This document shows, one piece after another, positions 53,126 to 61,251 of a stretch of DNA of 64,000 bases; positions within the stretch are counted from its first letter, which is position 1; every line of letters starts with the position of its first letter. The translations under genes and the position numbers were made by a program. The notes under the pieces are model-generated. The model was not told the origin of the DNA, did no database searches, and saw nothing but the letters and a program-made list of their open reading frames with translations. The DNA comes from Massilia oculi (GTDB lineage: Bacteria > Pseudomonadota > Gammaproteobacteria > Burkholderiales > Burkholderiaceae_D): contig NZ_CP029343.1 in the NCBI RefSeq assembly GCF_003143515.1, forward strand, positions 310,001 to 374,000, given 5' to 3'.

Positions 53126-53488
53126 ATGACGACTTCCAATGAGCGTAAAGCTGCCATCAGTTCCAGCAACAACACTGGTCTACCTGGTAATACATCATCT
53201 CCTACTTCCAGCCATCCCAGCAACATCAGTACTGGGCATAGCTCGGAGCAAGTTCTCAATACAAAATTTCGCGAAGCGTTGAAAGCTCTCGATGCAGAGC
53301 GAACAGAGTTGGTGAAGAACGCTATCGATTGCATCAAGCCGGGCAGGACCTTCGACGCGGGCGTCGTCCGCAAGGTCAATAAGATCGAAACCTTGAGAAA
53401 CCGACTCATCGTCGCGCACTTCGCATGGTTGCTTAAACACAACCCTACCAGCGTACACGCCATTGTTCATCAAATTATCGAGCTTTGA
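53126..53488 (+). CDS. Small hypothetical protein
   Basis: Encodes 120 residues. The first 40 are Ser/Thr/Asn-rich and probably disordered. The rest is helical and charged (FREALKALDAERTELVKNAIDCIKPGRTFDAGVVRKVNKIETLRNRLIVAHFAWLLKHN). No ribosome-binding site is obvious and no family recognised. The opposite strand is also open but has implausible composition. It could be a small DNA-binding or R-M accessory protein, but nothing shows this. Confidence 0.45.
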   Translation: MTTSNERKAAISSSNNTGLPGNTSSPTSSHPSNISTGHSSEQVLNTKFREALKALDAERTELVKNAIDCIKPGRTFDAGVVRKVNKIETLRNRLIVAHFAWLLKHNPTSVHAIVHQIIEL

Positions 53489-53845
53489 GTCTTGCTTAAT
53501 TATCATCGCCAGAGGGCTGCGTTAGGAGATTTTTGCTGGTGCGGCCTGGTGTCAAAGTGCAAATATTGCTTTTTTGGCATGCATATCCTCCGGGTAGGTA
53601 GCCGAACTGCTGCGCCATCACAAGAATCTTGATCATCCCGCCACCTGTTCTCGTCTATAATGTAGAGTGGTGACTTTTCCGTCCGAACTCAGCCTACCGC
53701 TAGGCTACTTGAGACCGAATAGACGAATTTCGGAGTTGGTGCAGTGAGCCAATAACTTAGTGTCGTCCATTTCATTTTTCGGAAATAGCTCGAATCCAAA
53801 TATAAAGCCGCTTTCGCGGCGAAATGCATTTGAAGGTAATACTTG
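53489..53845. other. Leader region upstream of the methyltransferase pair
   Basis: 357 bp without a convincing gene. It contains a perfect TATAAT at 53656-53661 without a well-spaced -35. A small GCCGC-TTTC-GCGGC hairpin (about 53803-53816) lies about 30 nt before the methyltransferase start, and GAAGG lies near 53832. This is the likely promoter and leader of the methyltransferase operon. Confidence 0.4.
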
Positions 53846-54826
53846 ATGAAATCGCCTTGGCGTTCAGAACATGTGCCGCTAGAAGAGGCCAAAGCTCATA
53901 ACCAAAAGCGTCTGTTTAAATGCTCAACGTGCGGGGAAGAAGCTGAAGCTCCAGTCCAAACCGAACGAGCAGAAAAAGATTTATGTAAAAACTGTTTCGG
54001 AAAGCGCAAAGACGAGCGTGTTAACCAACTGAACGAACTAACTGGCAGCGAGTGGGCTGCACTTAGCAAGAGCGTTGAGCAATACGAGGGCACCCGCACA
54101 CCAAAGCAGAAACTTCATGGAGCGGCCTTTCCTAAGTCGCTAGTTGCTTCCCATATTAAGATTTACACCAAAACTGGAGATCTAGTTCTTGATCCATTCG
54201 CCGGCACTGGCACCACTAATGAAGTTGCTGAAGAACTAGGCAGGCGGTCGGTTGGCTTTGAACTCAATCCTGAGTTTGCTGCTTTAGCGAGGGATGATTT
54301 GCGAGATTTGACTGCCCACCGCATCATTTGTGATGACTGCCGTAGGATGCCACAATATCTCGAGCCAAATTCCGTTGACTTTGTGTTTACGAGCCCCCCC
54401 TATGCAACGTTGCTGAAAACAATTAAGGGGAATTTTGGATACAAATGGCGCGAACATTCTGATTTGTCGGTTCAGGCCAATCCACCGCCCTATTCTGAAC
54501 ATGCTGCCGATCTAGGAAATTTGCCGTATGGCGAATTCATGGAGGAGATCTCCGTGGTTCTCAGCCAGTGTTATACGGCATTAAAAGCGAATACGTATTC
54601 CGTTTGGGTTGTGAAAGATTATCGCGACCTTAAAGCAAAGACACCGTATGTGAATTTTCACGGCGACATGATTGCTGCAGCCGAGCGAGCCGGATTTACG
54701 CTGTGGGACATCCGGATATATGACCAAACGAAATATAGACCACTAGTCGTTCTGGGCTATCCTTCGAGAAATTATTATTTGAACATTGGGCACTCTTATA
54801 TATTGGTTTTCAAAAAGGTACAATGA
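53846..54826 (+). CDS. Site-specific DNA methyltransferase with N-terminal zinc ribbon (M1)
   Basis: Encodes 326 residues from ATG 53846 (TTG 53843 in frame). A four-cysteine zinc ribbon lies at residues 26, 29, 47 and 50 (CSTC and CKNC). The SAM motif DPFAGTGTT is at about 116-124 and the catalytic motif TSPPY at about 182-186. TSPPY suggests amino-methylation (N6-adenine or N4-cytosine). The zinc ribbon is an unusual addition. The stop overlaps the start of the second methyltransferase (ATGA), so both are made together. Confidence 0.85.
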   Translation: MKSPWRSEHVPLEEAKAHNQKRLFKCSTCGEEAEAPVQTERAEKDLCKNCFGKRKDERVNQLNELTGSEWAALSKSVEQYEGTRTPKQKLHGAAFPKSLVASHIKIYTKTGDLVLDPFAGTGTTNEVAEELGRRSVGFELNPEFAALARDDLRDLTAHRIICDDCRRMPQYLEPNSVDFVFTSPPYATLLKTIKGNFGYKWREHSDLSVQANPPPYSEHAADLGNLPYGEFMEEISVVLSQCYTALKANTYSVWVVKDYRDLKAKTPYVNFHGDMIAAAERAGFTLWDIRIYDQTKYRPLVVLGYPSRNYYLNIGHSYILVFKKVQ

Positions 54827-55926
54827 CGAAATTAGAGTTTGACCTTGAGTCCTACAAAAATAATACTTACGGATCGCACAACTTTCACGCTTATCCAGCG
54901 AAATTTGTACCTCAGATTCCTAAGGAACTTATGCTTAGGTATAGTTCCGTTGGCGATACAATATATGATCCGTTTTGTGGAAGTGGAACAACATTAGTCG
55001 AGGCAAAATCACTGAGCCGCCATTCGATTGGCACGGACGTCAATCCACTTGCATGCCTTATTTCAAAGGTAAAAGTTACGCCCATTACGCAGGAGGATAT
55101 CGAGCAGATTCATAAAACTATATGTGCGATCGACAGTACCGAACGTGGAGCGACAAATCCTCCACCACCGATCTTCAACATTGACAAATGGTTCGCTAAC
55201 CACATTCAGGATGAACTTTGCTGGATACGTGACAATATCCTCAAGGCAGAAAGTCAGGCAGCGCGCGAATTCATGCTCGTGGCTTTTTCTTCAATCTTGA
55301 TAAAAGTTTCGTTTCAGGAAAGCGATACGCGATATAGAGCAGTCCCAAAAGAACTTCCGCTTGGTATTTGTTCGACACTTTTCTCTGAAAAAATTACCAC
55401 AATGCTCACGAGAAGAGCATCACTTGTAGAACATGATCCGGCGATTTCGTCAACAGTAATAAATGCAGACTCAACTAATCTAAAACATCTTCCTCGAAAG
55501 GTCGACTTGGTGGTTACTTCTCCACCATATTTAAATAGTTATGACTACTACCTGTACCACAAGCATAGGTTAGCTTGGCTCGGTTTTGATCATTACATTG
55601 TTCAATCGCAAGAATTCGGATCTAGGAACAAACACAACGATAAGGGCCTCGGTGCAGAGTCTTACCAACAGTCAATAGCGTCACATGTGCAGAGCCTAAA
55701 ACAGTTTCTCGAGCCGGGAGCCATTTATGCTTCTGTTGTTGGGGACGGCGTAGTACGGGGGATCCTATACAAAGCGGACGAGATGTTTGACCATGTTTAT
55801 GAGTCCGAGGGGTTCACGAAAATAGACCAGTTCAGCTTTGATCAGCGCAAATACACGCGAGCTTTTACACCTAATATGCGAACTCAAGCAAAGGAAACGC
55901 ACGTGTTGGTATATCAAATGCGATAA
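54823..55926 (+). CDS. Site-specific DNA methyltransferase (M2)
   Basis: Encodes 367 residues. FHAYPAKFVPQIP near the start and the SAM motif DPFCGSGTT (about 49-57) are separated by some 175 residues from TSPPY (232-236). The specificity region therefore probably lies between them. It ends AFTPNMRTQAKETHVLVYQMR. It is translationally coupled to M1. Two methyltransferases with one endonuclease are typical of systems recognising an asymmetric site, each enzyme modifying one strand. M2 converges with the endonuclease gene over a strong terminator. Confidence 0.88.
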   Translation: MTKLEFDLESYKNNTYGSHNFHAYPAKFVPQIPKELMLRYSSVGDTIYDPFCGSGTTLVEAKSLSRHSIGTDVNPLACLISKVKVTPITQEDIEQIHKTICAIDSTERGATNPPPPIFNIDKWFANHIQDELCWIRDNILKAESQAAREFMLVAFSSILIKVSFQESDTRYRAVPKELPLGICSTLFSEKITTMLTRRASLVEHDPAISSTVINADSTNLKHLPRKVDLVVTSPPYLNSYDYYLYHKHRLAWLGFDHYIVQSQEFGSRNKHNDKGLGAESYQQSIASHVQSLKQFLEPGAIYASVVGDGVVRGILYKADEMFDHVYESEGFTKIDQFSFDQRKYTRAFTPNMRTQAKETHVLVYQMR

Positions 55927-55950
55927 CGGCCCAGGAAGCTCAAGCGGTTA

Positions 55951-55994
55951 AACGGCGAGTCACCCACGTATGGGTTGACTCGCCGTTATATTTT
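55951..55994. terminator. Terminator between convergent methyltransferase and endonuclease genes
   Basis: A 16-bp stem with one bulged base (55951-55966 with 55971-55987, loop CGTA) is followed on the plus strand by ATATTTTCT. It could also slow transcription from the other side. Confidence 0.8.
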
Positions 55995-57170
55995 CTAAAG
56001 CCAGGCGTACTTCTTCTCCCTATTTCCTGCATCGGTGTGCCTTTCAATTACCACCTTGCCGCTCTCAGTTTTGAAAAGAATGACGTCGCCCTCAGAAAAT
56101 CTCTTGAACACCTCCCTGTCATGGAATGTAAAGCGCGACTCTGGATTTTTTCGCTTCTGATTTGGAGCAGGTTCATATAGCACAAATCGGGCGTCAGCAA
56201 GGTCTTTGCTGTATTTTCCATCTTTAAAGATGGCTGGAAACTTCACTTCCGACTGCCGCGAGCCCCCATCATTGATCTTATCCCATTGCAAAGTTAAAGG
56301 CGGGAAGAACGTTTTGAATTCAATAGGAATGATAATCTGACCAGGTGCTTGCGTCAGCGACGCGTCGTGCTTACTGAGTTTCTTATAAAAGGATCGCTGG
56401 TCCTCAGGCCAGTTTGTGTGGGTTGTTACTAGAGGCGAATTAGCAGTTATGATCTGTGCGGGCACCACGATGTTCTTATCAGAGTCAGCGTCGTCTTTTT
56501 CCGTTACCAAGGTTGACTTGGGTGCGCTCCCCAGTCCTTTCATCGTAGTAAACAGGTCACCCTTGGCTTTTTTGTTACCTGCGGAAGAGCGCTGCTTGTT
56601 CATTTCGGCTTCGGATTTAATATTATAATCCCCTGCCCTAAGCGCAGTCATATTCTCATCAGTAAGTTTTATGCAACAACTTTGGGCATTCCGGAATTCA
56701 GCGATATATTTGAGAACATCGTTGAGGTAACGAATGTCACCAGCCTCGTCTAGATCAAGTTTGATAAGGTTGGCAGCCTCGTAATTTGTCCATAGGCCGC
56801 CTTTTGTAAGATTGCCGGAACCGATGATTAAGGTCGCCGTATCGTCGCCCTTGAAGAGATAGATCTTAGTATGAAACGTTCTGGGTCCTTTATCATGAAA
56901 AACATAAGCTTCATCGAAAATGTTTTGTGCTAAGGTCAAACCTTCAAACGTAGCACCTCCTTCATCAATACCAACTAAGAGCTCTGCGAAATTCCCTTTG
57001 CGTGTTTTTCGGAAGGCATTGACGTCATCAGCGATCCTCCCCAGCCCTGAGGCTTTTGCCCACGCTACCAAGGCGGTAAATTGCTTATTTTTCGGATCAG
57101 AGAAGGCAGCCTTTAACGCGCTCCCAATTGATGTACGAGAAAACGGTTGACCGATAAAACTTACTTCCAT
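55995..57170 (-). CDS. PLD-family restriction endonuclease, BfiI/NgoFVII type
   Basis: Encodes 391 residues from the ATG at 57170 (GGAGG 4 nt upstream). The N-terminal half is a phospholipase D-type nuclease: the single HxK motif is FHTKIYLF (His100, Lys102), and GSGN at 117-120 in LIIGSGNLTKGG supplies the Asn. One motif per chain implies a dimer. The C-terminal part (FFPPLTLQWDKINDGG to EGDVILFKTESGKVVIERH) resembles the B3-like DNA-recognition domain of NgoFVII/BfiI enzymes. BfiI is a metal-independent type IIS enzyme encoded with two methyltransferases, matching this locus. The recognition site is unknown. Confidence 0.85.
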   Translation of the reverse strand: MEVSFIGQPFSRTSIGSALKAAFSDPKNKQFTALVAWAKASGLGRIADDVNAFRKTRKGNFAELLVGIDEGGATFEGLTLAQNIFDEAYVFHDKGPRTFHTKIYLFKGDDTATLIIGSGNLTKGGLWTNYEAANLIKLDLDEAGDIRYLNDVLKYIAEFRNAQSCCIKLTDENMTALRAGDYNIKSEAEMNKQRSSAGNKKAKGDLFTTMKGLGSAPKSTLVTEKDDADSDKNIVVPAQIITANSPLVTTHTNWPEDQRSFYKKLSKHDASLTQAPGQIIIPIEFKTFFPPLTLQWDKINDGGSRQSEVKFPAIFKDGKYSKDLADARFVLYEPAPNQKRKNPESRFTFHDREVFKRFSEGDVILFKTESGKVVIERHTDAGNREKKYAWL

Positions 57171-57625
57171 ACAACCTCCAAACTTAAGTGCGTTAAAAAT
57201 TCGAGAAGTCCTATGCAACGTTGGGACGCGAGCCAAGCAGCCTTGAACCCATCGGCATAACGTGCGCAAGATTGGAGCTAGCACTGCTCATCTCCAACAC
57301 GAAGACACCCACATTCAGCCCACGAAACATACAAGAGAATCTGGACAGAAGCTAGTCTACAACCCGCGCATAAAAAATACAAGAGAATCTGTTCTCCGGG
57401 CATGTTGTAACTTTCACATCGTCACCATTGAAGCCGGCGAATATTTGGCATAGGGCTGAGATCACGCCGCCCAACTAGCAGTAGTACCTTCCGAATACAT
57501 GGAACGGCTGTGCCCAGACCTTCCACGGCTTTTGATACCACAATGAACTCGCGCCCTCCCTGTAAGGTTGCTGACTCGGACTTGCGTCGCATACAATGTC
57601 AGCCCACATGGATACGAAGGTAGGT
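57171..57625. other. Divergent region between endonuclease and EVE-like gene
   Basis: 455 bp without a credible gene. It holds a 15-bp direct repeat (57329-57343 and 57377-57391) and probably promoters in both directions. Confidence 0.45.
57329..57391. repeat. 15-bp direct repeat pair upstream of the endonuclease gene
   Basis: ATACAAGAGAATCTG occurs at 57329-57343 and again at 57377-57391, 48 bp apart (start to start). It lies between two divergent genes, so it could be an operator pair. No controller protein gene is recognised nearby. Confidence 0.6.
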
Positions 57626-58063
57626 ATGAGCCATAGCAACTGGTTGGGCGTAGTGTCACGGTCACACCTCTCGCAGACGGAAGGTGCCGAATCTTGGTGG
57701 TGCCTCCCTCACACGGCGGCGCCGGGCGATCGAATTCTTTTCTACTGTCCCCGTTCCCTCAGCGCTGAGAAGCAAGGGATTTTTTCGGAAGCAGAAGTCT
57801 TGTCGTCACCCTCCCCTACTCGGGCAGAGAACTGCAACTGCGCTACCTATGGGACGACGCGGCTCCACTATGTAGAAATTCGGATCATCGAGTGCTTTGC
57901 CCGAAGCTTGACCGCTGCGCAAATGAAGCAAAATGTTGCACTGAGCCGCAGCGAGCCCGTCAGGAAAAACTTTCAAGGCACAGCATTCAAACTCGAGACC
58001 CGTATCTTCGAACAAATGAAGTCAGCATTGACAGCCCTCAAGCTTACGAGTTCCAAGGTCTAA
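57626..58063 (+). CDS. EVE/PUA-like domain protein, possible modified-base reader
   Basis: Encodes 145 residues from ATG 57626 (GAAGG 5 nt upstream; ATG 57596 also in frame). The order WLGVVSRSHLSQTE, WWCLPHTAAPGDRILFYCPRSLSAEKQGIFSEAEVLSSPSP and LHYVEIRIIECFARSLTAAQM resembles EVE domains. These PUA-like folds bind modified bases and often sit in restriction systems. The similarity is by pattern only. It would fit as a modified-DNA sensor beside the methyltransferases and Nmad2-like protein. Confidence 0.5.
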   Translation: MSHSNWLGVVSRSHLSQTEGAESWWCLPHTAAPGDRILFYCPRSLSAEKQGIFSEAEVLSSPSPTRAENCNCATYGTTRLHYVEIRIIECFARSLTAAQMKQNVALSRSEPVRKNFQGTAFKLETRIFEQMKSALTALKLTSSKV

Positions 58064-58215
58064 GGTCGGCCCAGAAAACGGATGAGGTCGTCGAAACTCT
58101 AGGCCATCAGTTTAGGAAGGGTCTGCATACAAATGTTTACTAAATGCAATTAGTAAACAATGTGGCCCCATGTGCCACTCTTCCGATGTACGAGCGCGAC
58201 AAGGCTGGATAGAAT

Positions 58216-58250
58216 GGTTAGAAATTATTGCAACCAAGCAATAATTAACC
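58216..58250. promoter_or_regulatory. Inverted repeat just upstream of the recombinase gene
   Basis: Nine-base arms AATTATTGC / GCAATAATT (58223-58231 and 58238-58246) around AACCAA are extended by GGTT/AACC with a 3-nt bulge. It ends 16 nt before the recombinase ATG, so it may be an operator or recombinase binding site. Confidence 0.5.
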
Positions 58251-58266
58251 ATTTTAAGGCGATCTG

Positions 58267-58860
58267 ATGCGGGAAGGTCAAGCTAAGGTGCTAAGCGAGC
58301 GCGAGCTGTCTCGCGTCATCAATTTGGTAAAGAAGAAGGCGCACGCCAAGCGCAATGTCGCCCTGCTCTACTGTTCATTCGGCCTCGGCCTGCGTGCGAA
58401 GGAGATGGCCGCGTTACGAATTAAGCATGTGCTTGGCGTCGACGGCGGCCTTCTGGACGAAATCAACCTCACAGCGGGGATGACAAAGGGAAGCAAGCAG
58501 CGACATGCGTACTTGGCGAACCCCAAAGTTGTCAACGCACTTCAAGAGTTCATCAGCGAGCGGAAGAACCGTGAAGGTATTCTGTTCAACTTAGAGGCGC
58601 CGCTGTTCAGGTCACAGAAAGGCAGTTCGTTTTCACCGAATAGCCTACAACAACTCTTTCATCGTATGTACCGCGACGCGAAGTTACACGGCGCTTCCAG
58701 CCACTCCGGAAGGCGCACATTCGCTACGACGCTGATCGAAAAGGGCGTGGACATCAAGGCGGTGTCTACGCTGATGGGACACTCTTCCATCGCAATGACT
58801 GCGAAGTACGTAGAGAACAATCCAGCCCGGCTTAAACAAATCTGTACGGATCTGTTTTGA
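58267..58860 (+). CDS. Short tyrosine recombinase (integrase)
   Basis: Encodes 197 residues; AAGG lies 7 nt before the ATG. The catalytic domain is nearly complete: the first Arg in GLGLRAKEMAALR, Lys region MTKGSKQRH, H-x-x-R in SHSGRRTFAT, His in LMGHSSI, and the nucleophile Tyr in TAKYVENNP. It lacks the N-terminal core-binding domain of XerC/D and phage integrases beyond a short helix, so it is a minimal form. It may integrate or resolve the element; repeats directly downstream are candidate sites. Confidence 0.88.
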   Translation: MREGQAKVLSERELSRVINLVKKKAHAKRNVALLYCSFGLGLRAKEMAALRIKHVLGVDGGLLDEINLTAGMTKGSKQRHAYLANPKVVNALQEFISERKNREGILFNLEAPLFRSQKGSSFSPNSLQQLFHRMYRDAKLHGASSHSGRRTFATTLIEKGVDIKAVSTLMGHSSIAMTAKYVENNPARLKQICTDLF

Positions 58861-58870
58861 ACAGGCGACA

Positions 58871-59034
58871 GCGGGAACAACAGGCGCTTCCTATATGTAG
58901 AGAAGAGAGAGTGCGTGTTGTCCCCGCTTTGAACTGCTAAGCAGTTAGAAGCGGGGACAGCGTGTTGCTCCCCGTTGAGGGGTGACAACACGGCTCGCCC
59001 GATGTATATAGAAGGGATAACGTGTTGTCCCCGC
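58871..59034. repeat. Cluster of short direct and inverted repeats with a central dyad
   Basis: CGTGTTGTCCCCGC occurs exactly at 58914-58927 and 59021-59034, with a variant at 58961-58974. Inverted variants lie at 58871-58884 and 58981-58992. Between the first copies is a dyad, GTCCCCGCTT (58920-58929) with AAGCGGGGAC (58949-58958), enclosing an inner AACTGC/GCAGTT hairpin. The cluster sits between the convergent recombinase and replication genes. Candidate iterons (origin) or recombination site. Confidence 0.7.
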
Positions 59035-59075
59035 CCGCCAATCCGCTACGCAGCCAGTAGTAATGGCGCTGAGAT

Positions 59076-61251
59076 TTAGCGTTGCTTGCGGCGTGCCAGG
59101 TACCGAGAGGCAGTCTGCCAGCCTTCGACGTCGATAGCGTAGAAATATACCTTCCTCTTCGCGATCTTCTGTTCCCTGACCACTGCCAGCGATAGTCCCA
59201 TTCGACCAAGCACATTTCCCAGTTGCATCATTGGCTTTTTCTGCACGTCTTGTCGCACGGACATGCCGAAGAGGTCCTGAAGACGGGCTGAATTTTTCTG
59301 GCAAAATTGCGTAAACCCGCCCAGATCGTCGGACGTAATTACGGCGTCAAGTTTGAGCGGAGTCGCTTCATCGGCTAGACCGGCCTGTGTTAGCAATGCT
59401 TTCAACATTAATTGTTTTAGTGTCCTCTTCTTCTTGTCGGTGACAATTGTTGCCAGCTCAGAATCGCGGAAATCCTTCGTTGCCAACTCGGACGTTGGCG
59501 AAAAATAGGTCTCCAGTAAGCTCAACTGTCGCCGATAGCTGCCCTTGTTATCCAAAGCGAGTAGATCTGCTGAGGCATTTTCACCGTAGAAATGTTCGAT
59601 TTCATATCGCTGCACCGCATCGTCTTCGGCTTTTGTAAGGGGTGAGGAGTTTTCACGTAATATGTCGTAGCTTTCAGCTGAAAGCTGCACTGAACCACAT
59701 ATATCTGCGATTCGCCTTTCCTCAACCGCATCCTTAGCAAGTCCTTTCACGACTTTGCCGAGCTCCGCATCCTGATCATCAACGCCGACGTAAACAAGAT
59801 GCCAACCATTCCTTTCACGAAGTTTTAAAAGATTCTGTCGCACATTATTTTTTGAGGCACGGGCTATGCTTGTTACTTGGGCATAGACATTAAGATAAGT
59901 GCTGTCCAGAGCCGGTGCGCCGTCTTTGCGATAGCCAATCAAAACGTCGTTTAATAGGCCATTTAGCTCTGCCTCGCGCAGTATGACATCCGCCTCAGTC
60001 TCGAAAGTGAAGGTCTCGCCCGCGATCCATACCTTTACCGCTTTCGGATTCCGCACACGAGCAAGTTGCTGGTCGATGTCGAAGTGCGTATTTACCCTAC
60101 TTACGAAAAATCCAAATACTGTATCAACGTGCTGTGCAGCGTCAGGAAATGTGATATCAATTCCAGTTCCTAGTGTGGGCGTGGCTATAACAACATCATA
60201 ATTCAGGATTTCTGTCTTAATGGACTTGATAAAATCTTGTACTTCAGCAGTAGATGACGTTTTTGACGTCACCAACATGACGTTAAGGGCATCGCCATGT
60301 GTAAGTCGAATAGCAGTCTGTAACTCGTTCGCCTTCGTAATCGAATTGGTCGCAATGTAGTGGCGTCCACCTGATCCAATGGCGCTGAGCATTTCTTGTG
60401 TTAGATGAGATTCTGAACGGTAATAGTAAAAGTCCTTCTGCGTGTGCCTACTAGCCTTATGATCATTCATGTAAAAATGATATTGATTATCCGGACCGCA
60501 AGCTTGATATACGCCCTCAACTGTAATCGGCCCCAAATCAGCATCAGCGACAACAACATATTTTGCAGCTGCAAGATAGTGAAATAATTGCATATAGCAG
60601 ACACGACGTTTGTTCTGTAATGTGCTCCCAGTTAGATGTCCAAAAATTTGTTCGCTCTCGTCCAAAATTACCACGTCAAACTTGTTGCGCAAAGGCCTCA
60701 ATAGCTTATGCATGCTATCAACACAGATAGCATAATAGGAGGTTGGCGGATTATTCTTGTATTCGCCGTTGTTGAGGTAGAAGTAGCATGTTAGCCCCAG
60801 CCGAGCAGCCATACTTTGCAGAAGCGTTTGACGATGTCCTACCAACAACACAGAACATCCCATCGCACGGAATTCTGCGACCTTGTCTGCAAGGATTTCT
60901 GATTTCCCCGATCCTTTTTCGCTAGATAAGAATGTCACTCCTTGAGCGATTGGAATGTCCGCAGATTTCAGAAATTTTTGGTTGAACGTATGGGCAGTTC
61001 GCTCAGCGCGTACTTGCGTAATTAATTCAACAGCATCGTTATCTTCGTCGTAATAGCTACCGGGGTCCTGTTCGTATTCCATCTGACGAATAAGCGATTC
61101 AGTGCGATAAAAGTCGAAGTCTGAGCGGGCTGTGGTCGATTTCATCCAAAACGTTGCGGCACAAGCATGACAATACACCCCCTTGTTGCCTGCTTTGCTC
61201 CTAACAACGAATGCACTCGGGTTATGATCAATGTGAACCGGACAGTGTACG
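59076..61251 (-). pseudogene. Plasmid-type primase-helicase (CyRepA1-like), 3' fragment
   Basis: This is the larger part of a gene split by an IS. From the junction it continues a zinc motif: C-x2-H (CPVH) lies just after the insertion and C-x2-C (CHAC) 20 residues later. A helicase follows: Walker A EKGSGKSE (344-348 of the rebuilt protein), Walker B ILDESEQ (about 428), TPTLGTGIDITFP and a motif VI-like QQLARVRNP. A long C-terminal region ends ARRKQR. Architecture and the DESEQ box suggest the CyRepA1 plasmid replication family. GTG 61178 could start a shorter product without primase. Confidence 0.8.

Noticed and set aside
53074..53463. Minus-strand open frame opposite the small unknown gene
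   Set aside because: Composition is Leu/Ser/Arg-rich without a ribosome-binding site. The plus-strand frame has a more protein-like helical, charged sequence.
58871..59034. The repeat cluster as a CRISPR array
   Set aside because: Repeats are 14 bp, occur in both orientations, have uneven spacing, and no cas genes are nearby.
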